Positions 23,336 to 32,292 are shown, counted from the first letter of the stretch. The stretch: DNA of 64,000 nucleotides from DASZKW01 sp035552775 (GCA_035552775.1 DASZKW010000070.1:15276-79275); one strand, 5' to 3'. Notes: generated by a model not told the origin, from the sequence alone. Made by a program: numbers and translations.

Positions 23336-24264
23336 CGGCACCGCACCGGGATAACGACGGCGGACTCGATGCCGTCACGGGTGCCTTCAGTTACTCGGGA
23401 AGGGTGATCGCTCGACACCTGCGCGGGGCCGGCCGGCGGGTGCGTACCCTCACGGGCCATCCCGAGCGCGCTGGCGACCAAACGGACATCGAGGTGCGCC
23501 CGCTCGACTTCGACGACCCCGCGGGACTGGCAGCGTCGCTGGCCGGCGTGACCACGCTGTACAACACCTACTGGGTCCGGTTTGCCCACGGCAGGATCGA
23601 CCACACCCTGGCCGTGGAGAACTCCCGCACGCTGTTCAAGGCGGCCCGCCGGGCCGGGGTGGGCAAGATCGTCCACGTCTCCATCCTCCATCCCTCCTCC
23701 GCTTCCCCCTACCCGTACTTCAGGGGCAAGGCGCTGGTCGAGCGGGCGCTGGCCGAGGGCGGCCTCCCCTACGCCGCCCTGCGCCCTTCGGTGCTCTTCG
23801 ACGAGCGCGCCGTGTTGCTCAACAACATCGCCTGGCTCCTGCGCCGGCTGCCGGTCTTCGCTGTCGGCGGCGACGGCAGTTACCGGGTCCGACCCATCCA
23901 TGTCGACGACCTGGCCACCCTGGCCCTGGAAGCGTCGACCTGGCCCGACGACCGCGTGGTCGACGCCGTGGGCCCCGAGCGGCCCACGTTCGTGGACCTG
24001 GTGAAGCAGATCCGTACCAGCGTGGCCAGCCGGGCCCGCATCATCTCGGTGCCCGGCCCGGTGCTGCTCGGCGCGTCGAAGGCGCTCGGAGCAGCATTGC
24101 ACGACGTGGTGCTTACCGCCGACGAGTACCGGTCCATGGCCGAGGGTCTGGCTGATTCTGACGCCCCGGCCACCGGTACCGTCGCCCTGTCAGAGTGGCT
24201 CGGCACGCGAGGCGGCAACCTCGGCACCACCTACGCCAACGAACTCGACCTCCACTTCCACTGA
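23332..24264 (+). CDS. NmrA-like NAD(P)-binding protein (atypical SDR)
   Basis: 310 residues with an extended/atypical SDR fold. The nucleotide motif is VTGAFSYSGRVIARHL near residue 15, then LDFDDPAGLAASLAGVTTLYNTYWVRF, VGKIVHVSILHPSSASPYPYFRGKALVERAL and RVRPIHVDDLATLALEA. The family covers NmrA-type sensors and NDUFA9-like proteins; the usual Tyr-x-x-x-Lys appears as YFRGK. The function may be redox sensing or a reductase acting with the SDR upstream. The GTG start overlaps that gene's stop. Confidence 0.8.
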   Translation: MTAPHRDNDGGLDAVTGAFSYSGRVIARHLRGAGRRVRTLTGHPERAGDQTDIEVRPLDFDDPAGLAASLAGVTTLYNTYWVRFAHGRIDHTLAVENSRTLFKAARRAGVGKIVHVSILHPSSASPYPYFRGKALVERALAEGGLPYAALRPSVLFDERAVLLNNIAWLLRRLPVFAVGGDGSYRVRPIHVDDLATLALEASTWPDDRVVDAVGPERPTFVDLVKQIRTSVASRARIISVPGPVLLGASKALGAALHDVVLTADEYRSMAEGLADSDAPATGTVALSEWLGTRGGNLGTTYANELDLHFH

Positions 24265-24301
24265 CGACCGGTCCCGCGGGCCGCGCGATCGGTGGCAACG
24301 G

Positions 24302-26758
24302 TCAAATCGGGGCTTCGTCGAGTCGTCCTACGCTGCGCACGGCTTCGAACAGCAGGGCGGGGCGCCCCCACAAAGAGTTGGCGAAAATGAAGGTGACGCT
24401 GACGGCCATGGCCGCCATCGCCCACACCGGGTAGATGTACCCGGTGCAGGCGGCGGGAATGCCAAGACCGTTGAAGGTGAAGGCCAACGCCACGTTCTGA
24501 CGGGTCTTGCGGTAAGAGTGGGAGGAGATCTCCCGGGCCGCCATTATCGACGCCAGGCGGTTGCTCAAGATGATGATGTCGGCGGACTCCATGGCGATGT
24601 CGGTACCGCCGCCCATGGCGACACCCACGTTGGCCTGCATGAGGGCGGGAGCGTCGTTTATGCCGTCGCCGACCATGGCCACGCAGGCGTTGCGCTGCAA
24701 GTCGGCGACGATCGCCGCCTTGGCCGCGGGTAGCACCCCGGCGTGGATCTCGTCGATGCCCACCTGGGCTGCCACCCTCGCCGCCGCCCCTGGATTGTCG
24801 CCGGTTACCAGCACCAGGCGAAGGCCGGCTTCCCGCATGGCGGCCACCGCCCCGGTGGCGCCGGAGCGGAGATCGTCGCCTAGAGCCAGGGCGCCGACCA
24901 AGGCGCCCTCGGTGCCCACGGCCACGACCGTGCGGCCCGATTCCTCCAGCGCGTCGATCGCCTCGGCCAGGGGTGCAGTATCGATCCCGTGTGCTTCGAG
25001 CAGGGACGTCCGGCCCACCACGACCTGGCGTCCGGCGACACGCGCGACCACGCCTTGGCCGGTCACGGACTCGAACTCCTCGGTACCCGGTACGGATAGG
25101 CCCCTGTCCAAGGCGGCGTCGACCACAGCTCTGGCCAGGGGATGCTCGGAGGAGGCCTCGGCGCCAGCCGCCAAGCTGAGTACGTCGTCCTCGTGGACCC
25201 CTTCTGTGACCAGCACCTCCCGCAGAGCCGGGCGACCCTCCGTGAGAGTTCCGGTCTTGTCGAGGACGATGGTGTTCACGGAGCGGAATGCCTGGAACGC
25301 CTCGCCGGTGCGCATGAGGATGCCCACGTCGGCGGCCTCGCCCGCCGCCCGAACGATGGATAGCGGCGCGGCGATGCCGACGGCGCACGGGTAGCCCATG
25401 ACGAGTACCGACAGGGCAGCGAAGACGGCGGTTTTCCCGTCTACGGCGCCGTTGACGGCCCAGCTGCCGACCAGCCACCCCATGAGGGCCAGCGCCGAAA
25501 CGGACAGGACCGTGGGCGTGTAGACCCGCAGGATCCGGTCCACCAGGTGCAAGATGCCGGGCTTGAGAGCCCGGGCGTCTTCCACCGAGCGGACGACCTG
25601 GGCCAAGAACGCCTCGTCACCCACGGCGGTGACCTGGACCAACAGCGTGCCTGTGGTGTTGATCGAACCGCCGATGACGACGTCACCGACGGCCGCCTCC
25701 ATGGGGACGGGCTCCCCCGTGACCAGCGATTGGTCGACCGCGGAGTGGCCCTCGACCACCACCCCGTCGACTGGGACACGCTCTCCGGGGCGGACGCGTA
25801 CCAGGTCGGCCAGGATCACCTCGTCCAGCGACAGTTGGGCCTCGGTTCCGTTTCGAAGGACCCGAGCGGTGTCGGGCTGGAGGTCCAGCAACCGCTTGAC
25901 GGCCTGGGAGCTGCGGGTTTTGACCAGCAGCGACAGCCACTCGGAAAAGATGTGGTAGTTGACAACCAGTACCGACACCGCGAAAAAGGAGGCGGTCGGG
26001 TAACCGTGGTAGCGCGCGGCCAGGCCCAACACGCCGCCCGCCAGCCCGGCGAACGCCGCGGCCTCGAGCATCACGTGCTGATTGAGAATGCCCCGGCGCA
26101 GCGACTGGGCGGCCATGGACAAGATGTGGGTGGCCAAACCGAACACCACCACCACCGCGACCGCTCCCACCACGTAACCGGTCGCCCCTCCCGCTGCCCC
26201 GGTGGCGTTGACGGCGACGCTGGCGGCTCCGAGCGCCGCCACGGCCGCGCTGCCGGCCACCGCCAAACCGTTGCCCTGGCCCCGCAGGACCAGGTAGGAG
26301 GCGCCGAGCAAGAAGGCACCGACCACGATCGGAATGGCGTAAAAGGCTGGATTGGCCAGGTTCAGGATCAAGGCAATGGCGGCCACGCTGGCCCCGATGG
26401 CCACATACAGGCGACGTCCCTCTTTGACGAGGGCGGCCTCCTCCTCCTCGTAGGGGCGGACCTTGCGGGGGTCCCAGATGGTGTAGCCGATGTCCTCGAG
26501 GGTCCCGACGAGCTCCTCGGCGCTGACCTGAGCGGGGTTGTAGTCGACCAGGGCCTGCTCGTGGGTGAGGCTGACCGCCACCTTGTCCACCCCGTAGCGC
26601 TTACCGAGGGCCCGCTCGATGGTGCCGGTGCACAGCGAGCAGTGCAGTCCCCCGATTTTCGCCCGGAAACGGGCCTGGCCCCCGGGGAGCTCCTCCGCCC
26701 AGTAGCCGGCCCCGCCGGGTGGGGATCCGACCTTGTCCTCCGCAGCGATGCTTGGCAT
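24302..26758 (-). CDS. P1B-type heavy-metal ATPase, copper-like, with YPC motif
   Basis: About 818 residues. An N-terminal HMA domain (GLHCSLCTGTIERAL, about 38-52) is followed by eight predicted TM helices, the actuator TGEPVP, the phosphorylation site DKTGTLTEG, the HP motif SSEHPLA, and GDGINDAPAL. The TM6 metal site reads GYPCAVGIAAPL, so the first Cys of the usual CPC is Tyr. It pumps a soft metal, most likely copper, out of the cytoplasm. The start overlaps the stop of a CopZ-like chaperone and both sit behind a CueR-type promoter. The YPC change may alter metal choice or transport mode. Confidence 0.88.
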   Translation of the reverse strand: MPSIAAEDKVGSPPGGAGYWAEELPGGQARFRAKIGGLHCSLCTGTIERALGKRYGVDKVAVSLTHEQALVDYNPAQVSAEELVGTLEDIGYTIWDPRKVRPYEEEEAALVKEGRRLYVAIGASVAAIALILNLANPAFYAIPIVVGAFLLGASYLVLRGQGNGLAVAGSAAVAALGAASVAVNATGAAGGATGYVVGAVAVVVVFGLATHILSMAAQSLRRGILNQHVMLEAAAFAGLAGGVLGLAARYHGYPTASFFAVSVLVVNYHIFSEWLSLLVKTRSSQAVKRLLDLQPDTARVLRNGTEAQLSLDEVILADLVRVRPGERVPVDGVVVEGHSAVDQSLVTGEPVPMEAAVGDVVIGGSINTTGTLLVQVTAVGDEAFLAQVVRSVEDARALKPGILHLVDRILRVYTPTVLSVSALALMGWLVGSWAVNGAVDGKTAVFAALSVLVMGYPCAVGIAAPLSIVRAAGEAADVGILMRTGEAFQAFRSVNTIVLDKTGTLTEGRPALREVLVTEGVHEDDVLSLAAGAEASSEHPLARAVVDAALDRGLSVPGTEEFESVTGQGVVARVAGRQVVVGRTSLLEAHGIDTAPLAEAIDALEESGRTVVAVGTEGALVGALALGDDLRSGATGAVAAMREAGLRLVLVTGDNPGAAARVAAQVGIDEIHAGVLPAAKAAIVADLQRNACVAMVGDGINDAPALMQANVGVAMGGGTDIAMESADIIILSNRLASIMAAREISSHSYRKTRQNVALAFTFNGLGIPAACTGYIYPVWAMAAMAVSVTFIFANSLWGRPALLFEAVRSVGRLDEAPI

Positions 26759-26961
26759 CACGCCACCTCGAAGCCGGCGGCGGCGATGACTGCTCTCACC
26801 GCCGCCTCGGACCCTGACTGGTCGAGGACGACTTTGACCTCGTCGGCGTCGTGATCAGCCAACACCCGTCGCACTCCGGCGACCTTGCCGACGGCACGCT
26901 CGATGCGCTCGCCGCAGTTCCGGCAATTCATGCCCGCGACTGCTATGACCAGGTCATCCAC
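26758..26961 (-). CDS. CopZ-like copper chaperone (HMA domain)
   Basis: A protein of about 67 residues that is one ferredoxin-like HMA domain: VIAVAGMNCRNCGERIERAV with the Cu(I)-binding MxCxxC at about residues 11-16, then GVRRVLADHDADEVKVVL and AAAGFEVA. It would carry Cu(I) to the adjacent ATPase. The start is taken as GTG 26961, with GTG 26970 possible. No Shine-Dalgarno is visible; instead a short leader ORF ends across this start codon. The promoter upstream has a 19-bp spacer typical of MerR-family control. Confidence 0.85.
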   Translation of the reverse strand: MDDLVIAVAGMNCRNCGERIERAVGKVAGVRRVLADHDADEVKVVLDQSGSEAAVRAVIAAAGFEVA

Positions 26962-26989
26962 GATGGGCACCGCGTTGGTTTGACGCCAT
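26954..26989 (-). other. Possible leaderless 11-codon leader ORF overlapping the copZ start
   Basis: An ATG lies 7 bases after the -10 box, where a leaderless transcript would begin. The frame codes MASNQRGAHRG and stops at TGA 26954-26956, just past the copZ-like GTG at 26961. Ribosomes ending here could re-initiate on copZ, which lacks its own ribosome site. This is a prediction from positions only. Confidence 0.4.
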
Positions 26990-26996
26990 ACGATCC

Positions 26997-27027
26997 AACC
27001 TAGACATTCCCGTGACTGGAAGGTCAA
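26997..27027 (-). promoter_or_regulatory. CueR/MerR-type copper promoter
   Basis: Read on the minus strand: -35 TTGACC (27027-27022), a 19-bp spacer, and -10 TAGGTT (27002-26997). The spacer carries the dyad ACCTTCC-N7-GGAATGT, very close to known CueR operators (ACCTTCC-N7-GGAAGGT). The unusual 19-bp spacing is the mark of MerR-family activation by DNA distortion. No merR-type gene is within the window. Confidence 0.8.
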
Positions 27028-27066
27028 GCACTTTGTCCCGACGGTGTACGCTGGAAACAGCTCATC

Positions 27067-27594
27067 GTGAGCGACTGCGCCCCCGTTGACGGGGGAAGAT
27101 TGGGGTTTTCCTCCATGGGAGCCCGGACGAGCCCCACTGCGGGCGACGGTGATTTGACCGGAAGTGGCGGCTACGAGAAGGTCGCAGACGATCTCGTCAT
27201 GAGGTCCCGGGTGGTGCTCGTCGATGTTCGCCCCGAGCGCCGCGCTCTCATGCGCGGTGTGGTCGAGATGGCCATCGGCCCGGGGACGGTGCGCGCCGAG
27301 GTCGCGAGCGGCTCCGAGGCGTTGGCCGCAGTCGAGCGCCACCACGCCGACGCCGTGATCGTGGAGATCCAGCTGCCGGTCGCAGAGGGCCTGGCGGTCA
27401 TCGCCGCCCTGCGGAGCGCGCACCCAGCTGTCGCCATCCTGGTTTGCACATTCCACCATGACCGGACGACGGAACGCGAAGCCACCGAGGCCGGTGCCGA
27501 CGCGTACCTGGTCAAGCCGGTGAACGCACGAGACGTGCGCGCCGCCCTCGGTTCGGTCCCGCTGCCACCTCTGGCGGACACCGCGGCCCGATAG
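27067..27594 (+). CDS. Single-domain response regulator with Asp-to-Glu phosphosite
   Basis: 175 codons from the first GTG; the receiver domain itself begins near the ATG at 27199 (MRSRVVLVDVRPERRALMRG), so the N-terminus is uncertain. The receiver fold is clear: VLVDVRPERR (acidic pocket reduced to one Asp), HADAVIVEIQLPVAEGL, VCTFHHD (Thr switch) and GADAYLVKPVNARDV (conserved Lys). At the phospho-acceptor position (VIVEIQLP) the usual Asp is Glu. Glu often mimics phosphorylation, so the protein may be locked on or act without a kinase. It has no output domain. Confidence 0.78.
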   Translation: MSDCAPVDGGRLGFSSMGARTSPTAGDGDLTGSGGYEKVADDLVMRSRVVLVDVRPERRALMRGVVEMAIGPGTVRAEVASGSEALAAVERHHADAVIVEIQLPVAEGLAVIAALRSAHPAVAILVCTFHHDRTTEREATEAGADAYLVKPVNARDVRAALGSVPLPPLADTAAR

Positions 27595-27643
27595 GGCCAG
27601 GAGCGCCTGCACCACCCACCCGGGACTAACCTGGCACCGAAGC

Positions 27644-28504
27644 GTGGTGTCGCCCCATGGTGTCCTGTTGGTGTCGTGCCCGGACGGGCCGGGAATCGTC
27701 GCGGCCATCGCTGGCTTTGTCCATGACCATGGCGGCAACATCGTCGACCTGCAACAACACACCGACGCGGGTTCGGCCCTCTTCTTCCAACGGGTGGAGT
27801 TCGAGCTCGATGGATTCGACCTCAGCGGGGACGGGATCCGTACCGCCGCCTCATCCCTGGTGGAGCGGTTTTCCATGCGCTGCGAGGTGCGCTTCACCGA
27901 CTGGTCGCCCCCGACCGCGGTCCTCGTATCCAAGGAGCCCCACTGCTGCAACGACCTGTTGAGCCGGTGGCGGGCGGGCGAGTTATCGTTCGACCTTCGA
28001 ACCGTGATCAGCAACCATCCAGACCACGCGGAGATGGCGTCGTGGTTCGGCGTGGCCTACCACCATTTGCCGACAAACGCCGAGACCAGGCGATCACAAG
28101 AAGAACGCCTCGAGGCCATCCTCGAGGCCGAGGGCGTCGAACTGGTCGTGCTGGCCCGCTACATGCAGATACTCAGTCCCGAGCTGGTCGGACGCTGGTG
28201 CGAGCGGATCATCAACATCCACCACTCCTTCCTCCCGGCTTTCCAGGGCGCTCGCCCCTACCACCAGGCCCACGACCGCGGGGTGAAACTAGTCGGCGTC
28301 ACCGCCCACTACGTGAGCGCCGGGCTCGACGACGGGCCCATCATCGACCAGGACGTGGTCCGGGTAAGCCACCGAGACGACATCGACGACCTGCGACGGA
28401 AAGGCCGAGAGCTCGAGATGGCAGTCCTCGCCCGGGCCGTTCGGGCCCACCTGGAGCACCGGGTCCTCGTCCACGGCAACCGCACCATCGTCTTCGAGGG
28501 ATGA
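27644..28504 (+). CDS. purU: Formyltetrahydrofolate deformylase
   Basis: A 286-residue PurU. An N-terminal ACT domain (GVLLVSCPDGPGIVAAIAGFVHDHGGNI) is followed by the formyltransferase-like hydrolase domain with AVLVSKEPHCCNDLLSRW, ISNHPDH, VLARYMQILS, and the catalytic block INIHHSFLPAFQGARPYHQA plus GVTAHYV...LDDGPIIDQDV. It hydrolyses 10-formyl-THF to formate and THF, balancing one-carbon units. The start is GTG 27644 or 27647. It stands alone, convergent with the membrane protein downstream. Confidence 0.95.
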   Translation: MVSPHGVLLVSCPDGPGIVAAIAGFVHDHGGNIVDLQQHTDAGSALFFQRVEFELDGFDLSGDGIRTAASSLVERFSMRCEVRFTDWSPPTAVLVSKEPHCCNDLLSRWRAGELSFDLRTVISNHPDHAEMASWFGVAYHHLPTNAETRRSQEERLEAILEAEGVELVVLARYMQILSPELVGRWCERIINIHHSFLPAFQGARPYHQAHDRGVKLVGVTAHYVSAGLDDGPIIDQDVVRVSHRDDIDDLRRKGRELEMAVLARAVRAHLEHRVLVHGNRTIVFEG

Positions 28505-28538
28505 CCCTCGCACCCCTATCAAGCACGGCGAGGACTGA

Positions 28539-29423
28539 TCAGCTGCGCCGGCGCTTGACGATGTGATGGGCGGGGGCGGCGGCCACGCGGGCTCGTTCTT
28601 CTTCGCGCTCGCGCGCCCGGCGCTCAGCCCGGCGGCGCCACCCCACCGGGCCCAGGGCGGCCAGTGCCGCCACCAAGACGGCACCGACCACCCAGACGAT
28701 GGTCATCGGGAGGGATCGGGTGACCACATCGAGGCTGAAACCAGGCTCGACACCGCGGAGATGGGCGTATTCGGTCGACGCCATCTTGATGGAATCGGCC
28801 TGGCTCGGCGTCGCCTCCACCACCTCGGCCAGCGCCACCACCCGACCGTCACGCACGCCGGCGACAGACAGCCACGACGGAGTGGCCGTCTTGGAAGTCG
28901 GCGTGTAAACGGATCCCGACGAGCCGGGCACCCCGGCCACCGTGAAGGTCGAGCGTAGGGCCAACGAGTCGTTGGCATAGGACTGGGGACCCATCTCGTC
29001 GCCGCGCAGCTGGGCCAGCGCGGTGGTGGCCTGGGCGTCGCTCGGAAGCAGGAACGCAAAGATCACGGCACCCTGCGACGGCGACGGCAGCCATTCGACT
29101 GCGTAGATACCGGTCTGGTTGGGCGACCGTTTGGCCGCGGTGGTCAGGGCTGTCACGCCGGACTGCGCCGCCTGCTGGGCCGACTCGGACGACGGCTTCA
29201 CGTCAAAGGCCTTGACGGTGGGCCGGGTGACGACGAGGCGCGCCAGGCGCGAGCGGACCACATGGGTCGACGGCACGACGGCTTGGTAGCCGACGGCGGC
29301 CACCACGAGCACCACGACCGCCCGGAGGACCGCGAACGCCGGTCCCCGATAGGGCGACCGCGAACCCGACGCGCTCGCGCCGCCGTCGCTGCCGTCGTCG
29401 TCCCCGAGGTTGTCTTCGCTCAC
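28539..29423 (-). CDS. Uncharacterised two-TM membrane protein
   Basis: About 294 residues, not recognised. An acidic cytoplasmic start (SEDNLGDDDGSDGG) is followed by a TM helix (AVLRAVVVLVVAAVGYQAVV, about 28-47), a large extracytoplasmic region of about 180 residues with Ser/Thr/Ala-rich sequence, a second TM helix (MTIVWVVGAVLVAALAALG) and a short, highly basic cytoplasmic tail (RRRAERRAREREEE, HHIVKRRRS). The start is uncertain; GTG 29423 is chosen. It could be a cell-envelope sensor or scaffold, but nothing in the neighbourhood tells. Confidence 0.6.
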   Translation of the reverse strand: MSEDNLGDDDGSDGGASASGSRSPYRGPAFAVLRAVVVLVVAAVGYQAVVPSTHVVRSRLARLVVTRPTVKAFDVKPSSESAQQAAQSGVTALTTAAKRSPNQTGIYAVEWLPSPSQGAVIFAFLLPSDAQATTALAQLRGDEMGPQSYANDSLALRSTFTVAGVPGSSGSVYTPTSKTATPSWLSVAGVRDGRVVALAEVVEATPSQADSIKMASTEYAHLRGVEPGFSLDVVTRSLPMTIVWVVGAVLVAALAALGPVGWRRRAERRAREREEERARVAAAPAHHIVKRRRS

Positions 29424-29557
29424 GGGATACCAGTCAAGCGGAACAAACTGAGCAGACCCTGAACGCGTACGGGGGTTTGCCGAGGCGGCCCAGACGGAAG
29501 AAACCCTCACGCCCATTCCGGTCGCCATGGCGACCGGCCAGAACCGTTCGGAGTGTC

Positions 29558-30115
29558 ATGTCTGAAACGAATACCTTCGCTCGATCACTGCACGATTTGG
29601 GCTTGGCCGCGTGGTTCGGCGGCTCGCTGATGGGAGCCATAGGTCTGAACGGGGCTGCCGCCCAGGTTTCGGACCCGTCGGAGCGAGCGAGGATCGCCAC
29701 GCAGGGGTGGAAGCGTTGGGCACCGGTCAACGCGACAGCGATCACCTCCCACGTCGTGGGCGGGGCGTTGATCGTCAAGGCCAACAAGGCGAGGATCGCG
29801 GGCCAAGCCGGAGTCGGCACATTGACTGTCGCGAAGACCGCCCTCACGGTTGCGGCCCTGGCGGCGACGGCAGGTTCCGGTTACTACGGCCGGCAGATGG
29901 ACCAGGCCGGCAACAACACTTACGCGGCGGGGGCAACCGAGCCTTCCTCCCAGACCCCGCCCGCGGTCGCCAAAGCCCAGAAATCGCTCCGCCCCTTGCA
30001 GTGGGCCATTCCCGCTCTCACCGCTGCGGTCCTCGTGATCAATGCCCGCATGGGCGAGCAGCAGCGCCCGTCCGAGGTCACGTCCGGCTTGTTGAGCCGA
30101 ATCCTCCCGAGCTGA
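29558..30115 (+). CDS. Uncharacterised small membrane protein
   Basis: A 185-residue protein beginning MSETNTFARSLHDLGLAAWFGGSLMGAIG, with Gly/Ala-rich hydrophobic segments at about 13-33, 62-75, 90-110 and 150-165. The pattern AAWFGGSLMGAIGLN resembles a group of actinobacterial membrane proteins of unknown function. Its last residues (RPSEVTSGLLSRILPS) are typical of that group as I recall it. It is divergent from the two-TM protein and convergent with lutC, so it is not part of the lactate operon. No function is offered. Confidence 0.6.
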   Translation: MSETNTFARSLHDLGLAAWFGGSLMGAIGLNGAAAQVSDPSERARIATQGWKRWAPVNATAITSHVVGGALIVKANKARIAGQAGVGTLTVAKTALTVAALAATAGSGYYGRQMDQAGNNTYAAGATEPSSQTPPAVAKAQKSLRPLQWAIPALTAAVLVINARMGEQQRPSEVTSGLLSRILPS

Positions 30116-30117
30116 GC

Positions 30118-30801
30118 TCAGGCGTCCGTTACCACCACCACGTCCAAGCGTCGGGGGCCGTGGACGCCCTGTACCCGGGCGAGCTCGATGTCGGAGGTGG
30201 CCGAGGGCCCGCTGACCCACGTGAGCGGACGGGTCGGGTCGAGGCGGCCAAGGATCTCGGCCACATTGCCGGTGATCTGGGCGGCGCGCACGACGCACAC
30301 GTGGTGGTCGGGGATCAGCGTGAGCGCCCGGCGCCCCTGGCCGGCGCCGCCGTCGAGGACGATGGTGCCTGTCTCGGCGATGGCCGCCGCACAGGTGGTC
30401 ACCACTGCGGCGGCGTTGTCGAGCCGGTCCCAGGTCACGCTGGCGTCGTCGGCGCCGGCGCCGGCCGGCGCCCACCCCTCGGGCAGCCCGGCGGCCACCA
30501 CCACGTCGCCGGCGGCAGCGTCGCCGAGGAGTGCGCCGATGCAAGCAGCCACGCTGGCTTCGCCGGTATGCACCACCCGGGCGCCGTAGTCGCTTACGCG
30601 TTCGGTGAATCGCGCCACGGGGTCGGCGGCGCCGCGCCACCCATCCTCCGAATGAGACACCGCACCGATCGGCGGGTCGGCGCCTGCCGGGCGAACGGCC
30701 GGAGGTAGACCGCCACCCGGGGGGACGGCAGGGGGAGCGGCAGGCGTGGAGCGAAGGGCGGTGCGGATGCGCCCCAGGATCTCGTCGCGCGCCGCACTCA
30801 T
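30118..30801 (-). CDS. lutC: Lactate utilisation protein LutC (LUD domain)
   Basis: A 227-residue LUD-domain protein. N-terminal SAARDEILGRIRTAL, then VVTTCAAAIAETGTIVLDGGAGQGRRALTLIPDHHVCVV, the LutC core, and ATSDIELARVQGVHGPRRLDVVVV at the end are all present. It acts with LutA and LutB in the iron-sulfur complex that oxidises L-lactate to pyruvate. A Pro/Gly-rich insert at about 20-45 is lineage-specific. The ATG overlaps the lutB stop. It is the last gene of the rhamnose-lactate operon. Confidence 0.92.
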   Translation of the reverse strand: MSAARDEILGRIRTALRSTPAAPPAVPPGGGLPPAVRPAGADPPIGAVSHSEDGWRGAADPVARFTERVSDYGARVVHTGEASVAACIGALLGDAAAGDVVVAAGLPEGWAPAGAGADDASVTWDRLDNAAAVVTTCAAAIAETGTIVLDGGAGQGRRALTLIPDHHVCVVRAAQITGNVAEILGRLDPTRPLTWVSGPSATSDIELARVQGVHGPRRLDVVVVTDA

Positions 30802-32270
30802 CGGGTACCGCCGCCGGTGCGCGTCCACCAGTCGCGGAACGTCTCCGCCGGCGGCTGGGGCAGGTCGCGTGCTGCCGTCCAACCGGCCAGCGGTGGGGGG
30901 AGGCGCCGGATGCGACCGTCGCGGGCGACCAGGCGCCCCAGGCGACCGGCGCGCCCGGCGGTGCGCCAGCGGCCGGCGTCCGCCATCGTCCACGCCGCCG
31001 CGGCCATCGCCAGCGCCTCGGCGCCGGGCAGGCGCCCACGCTCGCGGCGGTAATCGACGTGGCGACCCCGGAGGTGGACCAGCACCGCCGGGATGTCGAT
31101 CTTGACCGGGCACACCTCGTAGCAGGCGCCGCACAGCGACGAGGCGTAGGGCAACGTGGCGTTGTCCTCGATCCCCGTCAACTGGGGGGAGAGCACGGCG
31201 CCGATGGGTCCGGGGTATATCGACCCGTAGGCGTGGCCGCCGGTGCGCTCGTAGACGGGGCACACGTTGAGGCAGGCCGAGCAGCGGATGCAGTGCAGCA
31301 CCTGGCGCCCCACCTCGTCGGCGAGAGTGGCGGTGCGCCCGTTGTCCATCATCACCAGATGGAACTCCTGGGGCCCGTCACCAGGGGTAACACCGCTCCA
31401 CATGGACGTGTACGGGTTCATGCGTTCACCGGTGGAAGAACGCGGAAGCAGTTGAAGGAACACCGCCAGGTCCTCCCAGGCGGGTAGCACCTTCTCGATC
31501 CCCATCACCGTTATGAGCGTGCGCGGGAGGGTCACGCACATGCGGCCGTTGCCCTCCGACTCGACCACGACGATCGTTCCGGTGTCGGCGACGGCGAAGT
31601 TGGCGCCGCTCACGGCGACGGTGGCGGCGAGGAACTTGCGGCGCAAATAGGTACGCGCCGCCGCGGTGAGCTCGGTGGGACGGTCACTCAGCGCCGGGTC
31701 CACGCCGGCCATCTCGGCCCGGAAGATGTCACGGATCTCGGAGCGGTTGCGGTGGATGGCCGGGACGAGAATGTGGGACGGGCGGTCGTGGCCGAGTTGG
31801 ACGATCAACTCGGCCAGGTCGGTCTCGACGGCGCCGATGCCGGCTTCGGCGAGCGCCTCGTTCAGCCCGATCTCCTGGGTAGCCATCGACTTGACCTTGA
31901 CGACCTCGGTGGCGCCGGCGCCGCGGGCCAGCTCGACGACTATGCGGTTGGCTTCGATGGCGTCGCGCGCCCAGTGGACGTGGCCGCCCCGGGAGGTGAC
32001 GGCGGCCTCCAGTTTGAGTAGGTGGCGGTCGAGCTCGGCCATCGTCGCCGCCTTGATGGACCGGCCTTGTTCTCGGAGCGCCTCCCAGTCGTCGACCTCG
32101 GCGACGACCGCGTCCCGCTTGGCCCGGATGGTGGCGGTAGCGTGGCCCAGGTTGGCGCGCAGCTGCGCGTCAGCCAGCGCCCGGCGCGCCGCGGTTGGGA
32201 ACCCTTCGCTTCCGCGCAGGGCGCCGACCCCGCGAGGCGCGGCGGCGGGGATGTGGTCGGCCGGGCTCAT
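30798..32270 (-). CDS. lutB: Iron-sulfur lactate oxidation protein LutB
   Basis: 490 residues. An N-terminal LUD domain (VVKVKSMATQEIGLNEAL, GANFAVADTGTIVVVESEGNGR) is followed by a ferredoxin region with two 4Fe-4S motifs: HCIRCSACLNVCPVYERTGGH and SLCGACYEVCPVKIDIPAVL, near residues 310-380. It transfers electrons from lactate within the LutABC complex. The C-terminal 100 residues are Arg/Ala-rich as in other actinobacterial LutB proteins. It begins at ATG 32270, 22 bases after lutA, and overlaps lutC. Confidence 0.93.
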   Translation of the reverse strand: MSPADHIPAAAPRGVGALRGSEGFPTAARRALADAQLRANLGHATATIRAKRDAVVAEVDDWEALREQGRSIKAATMAELDRHLLKLEAAVTSRGGHVHWARDAIEANRIVVELARGAGATEVVKVKSMATQEIGLNEALAEAGIGAVETDLAELIVQLGHDRPSHILVPAIHRNRSEIRDIFRAEMAGVDPALSDRPTELTAAARTYLRRKFLAATVAVSGANFAVADTGTIVVVESEGNGRMCVTLPRTLITVMGIEKVLPAWEDLAVFLQLLPRSSTGERMNPYTSMWSGVTPGDGPQEFHLVMMDNGRTATLADEVGRQVLHCIRCSACLNVCPVYERTGGHAYGSIYPGPIGAVLSPQLTGIEDNATLPYASSLCGACYEVCPVKIDIPAVLVHLRGRHVDYRRERGRLPGAEALAMAAAAWTMADAGRWRTAGRAGRLGRLVARDGRIRRLPPPLAGWTAARDLPQPPAETFRDWWTRTGGGTR

Positions 32271-32292
32271 TGCTGCATCATGCCAATGTCTC

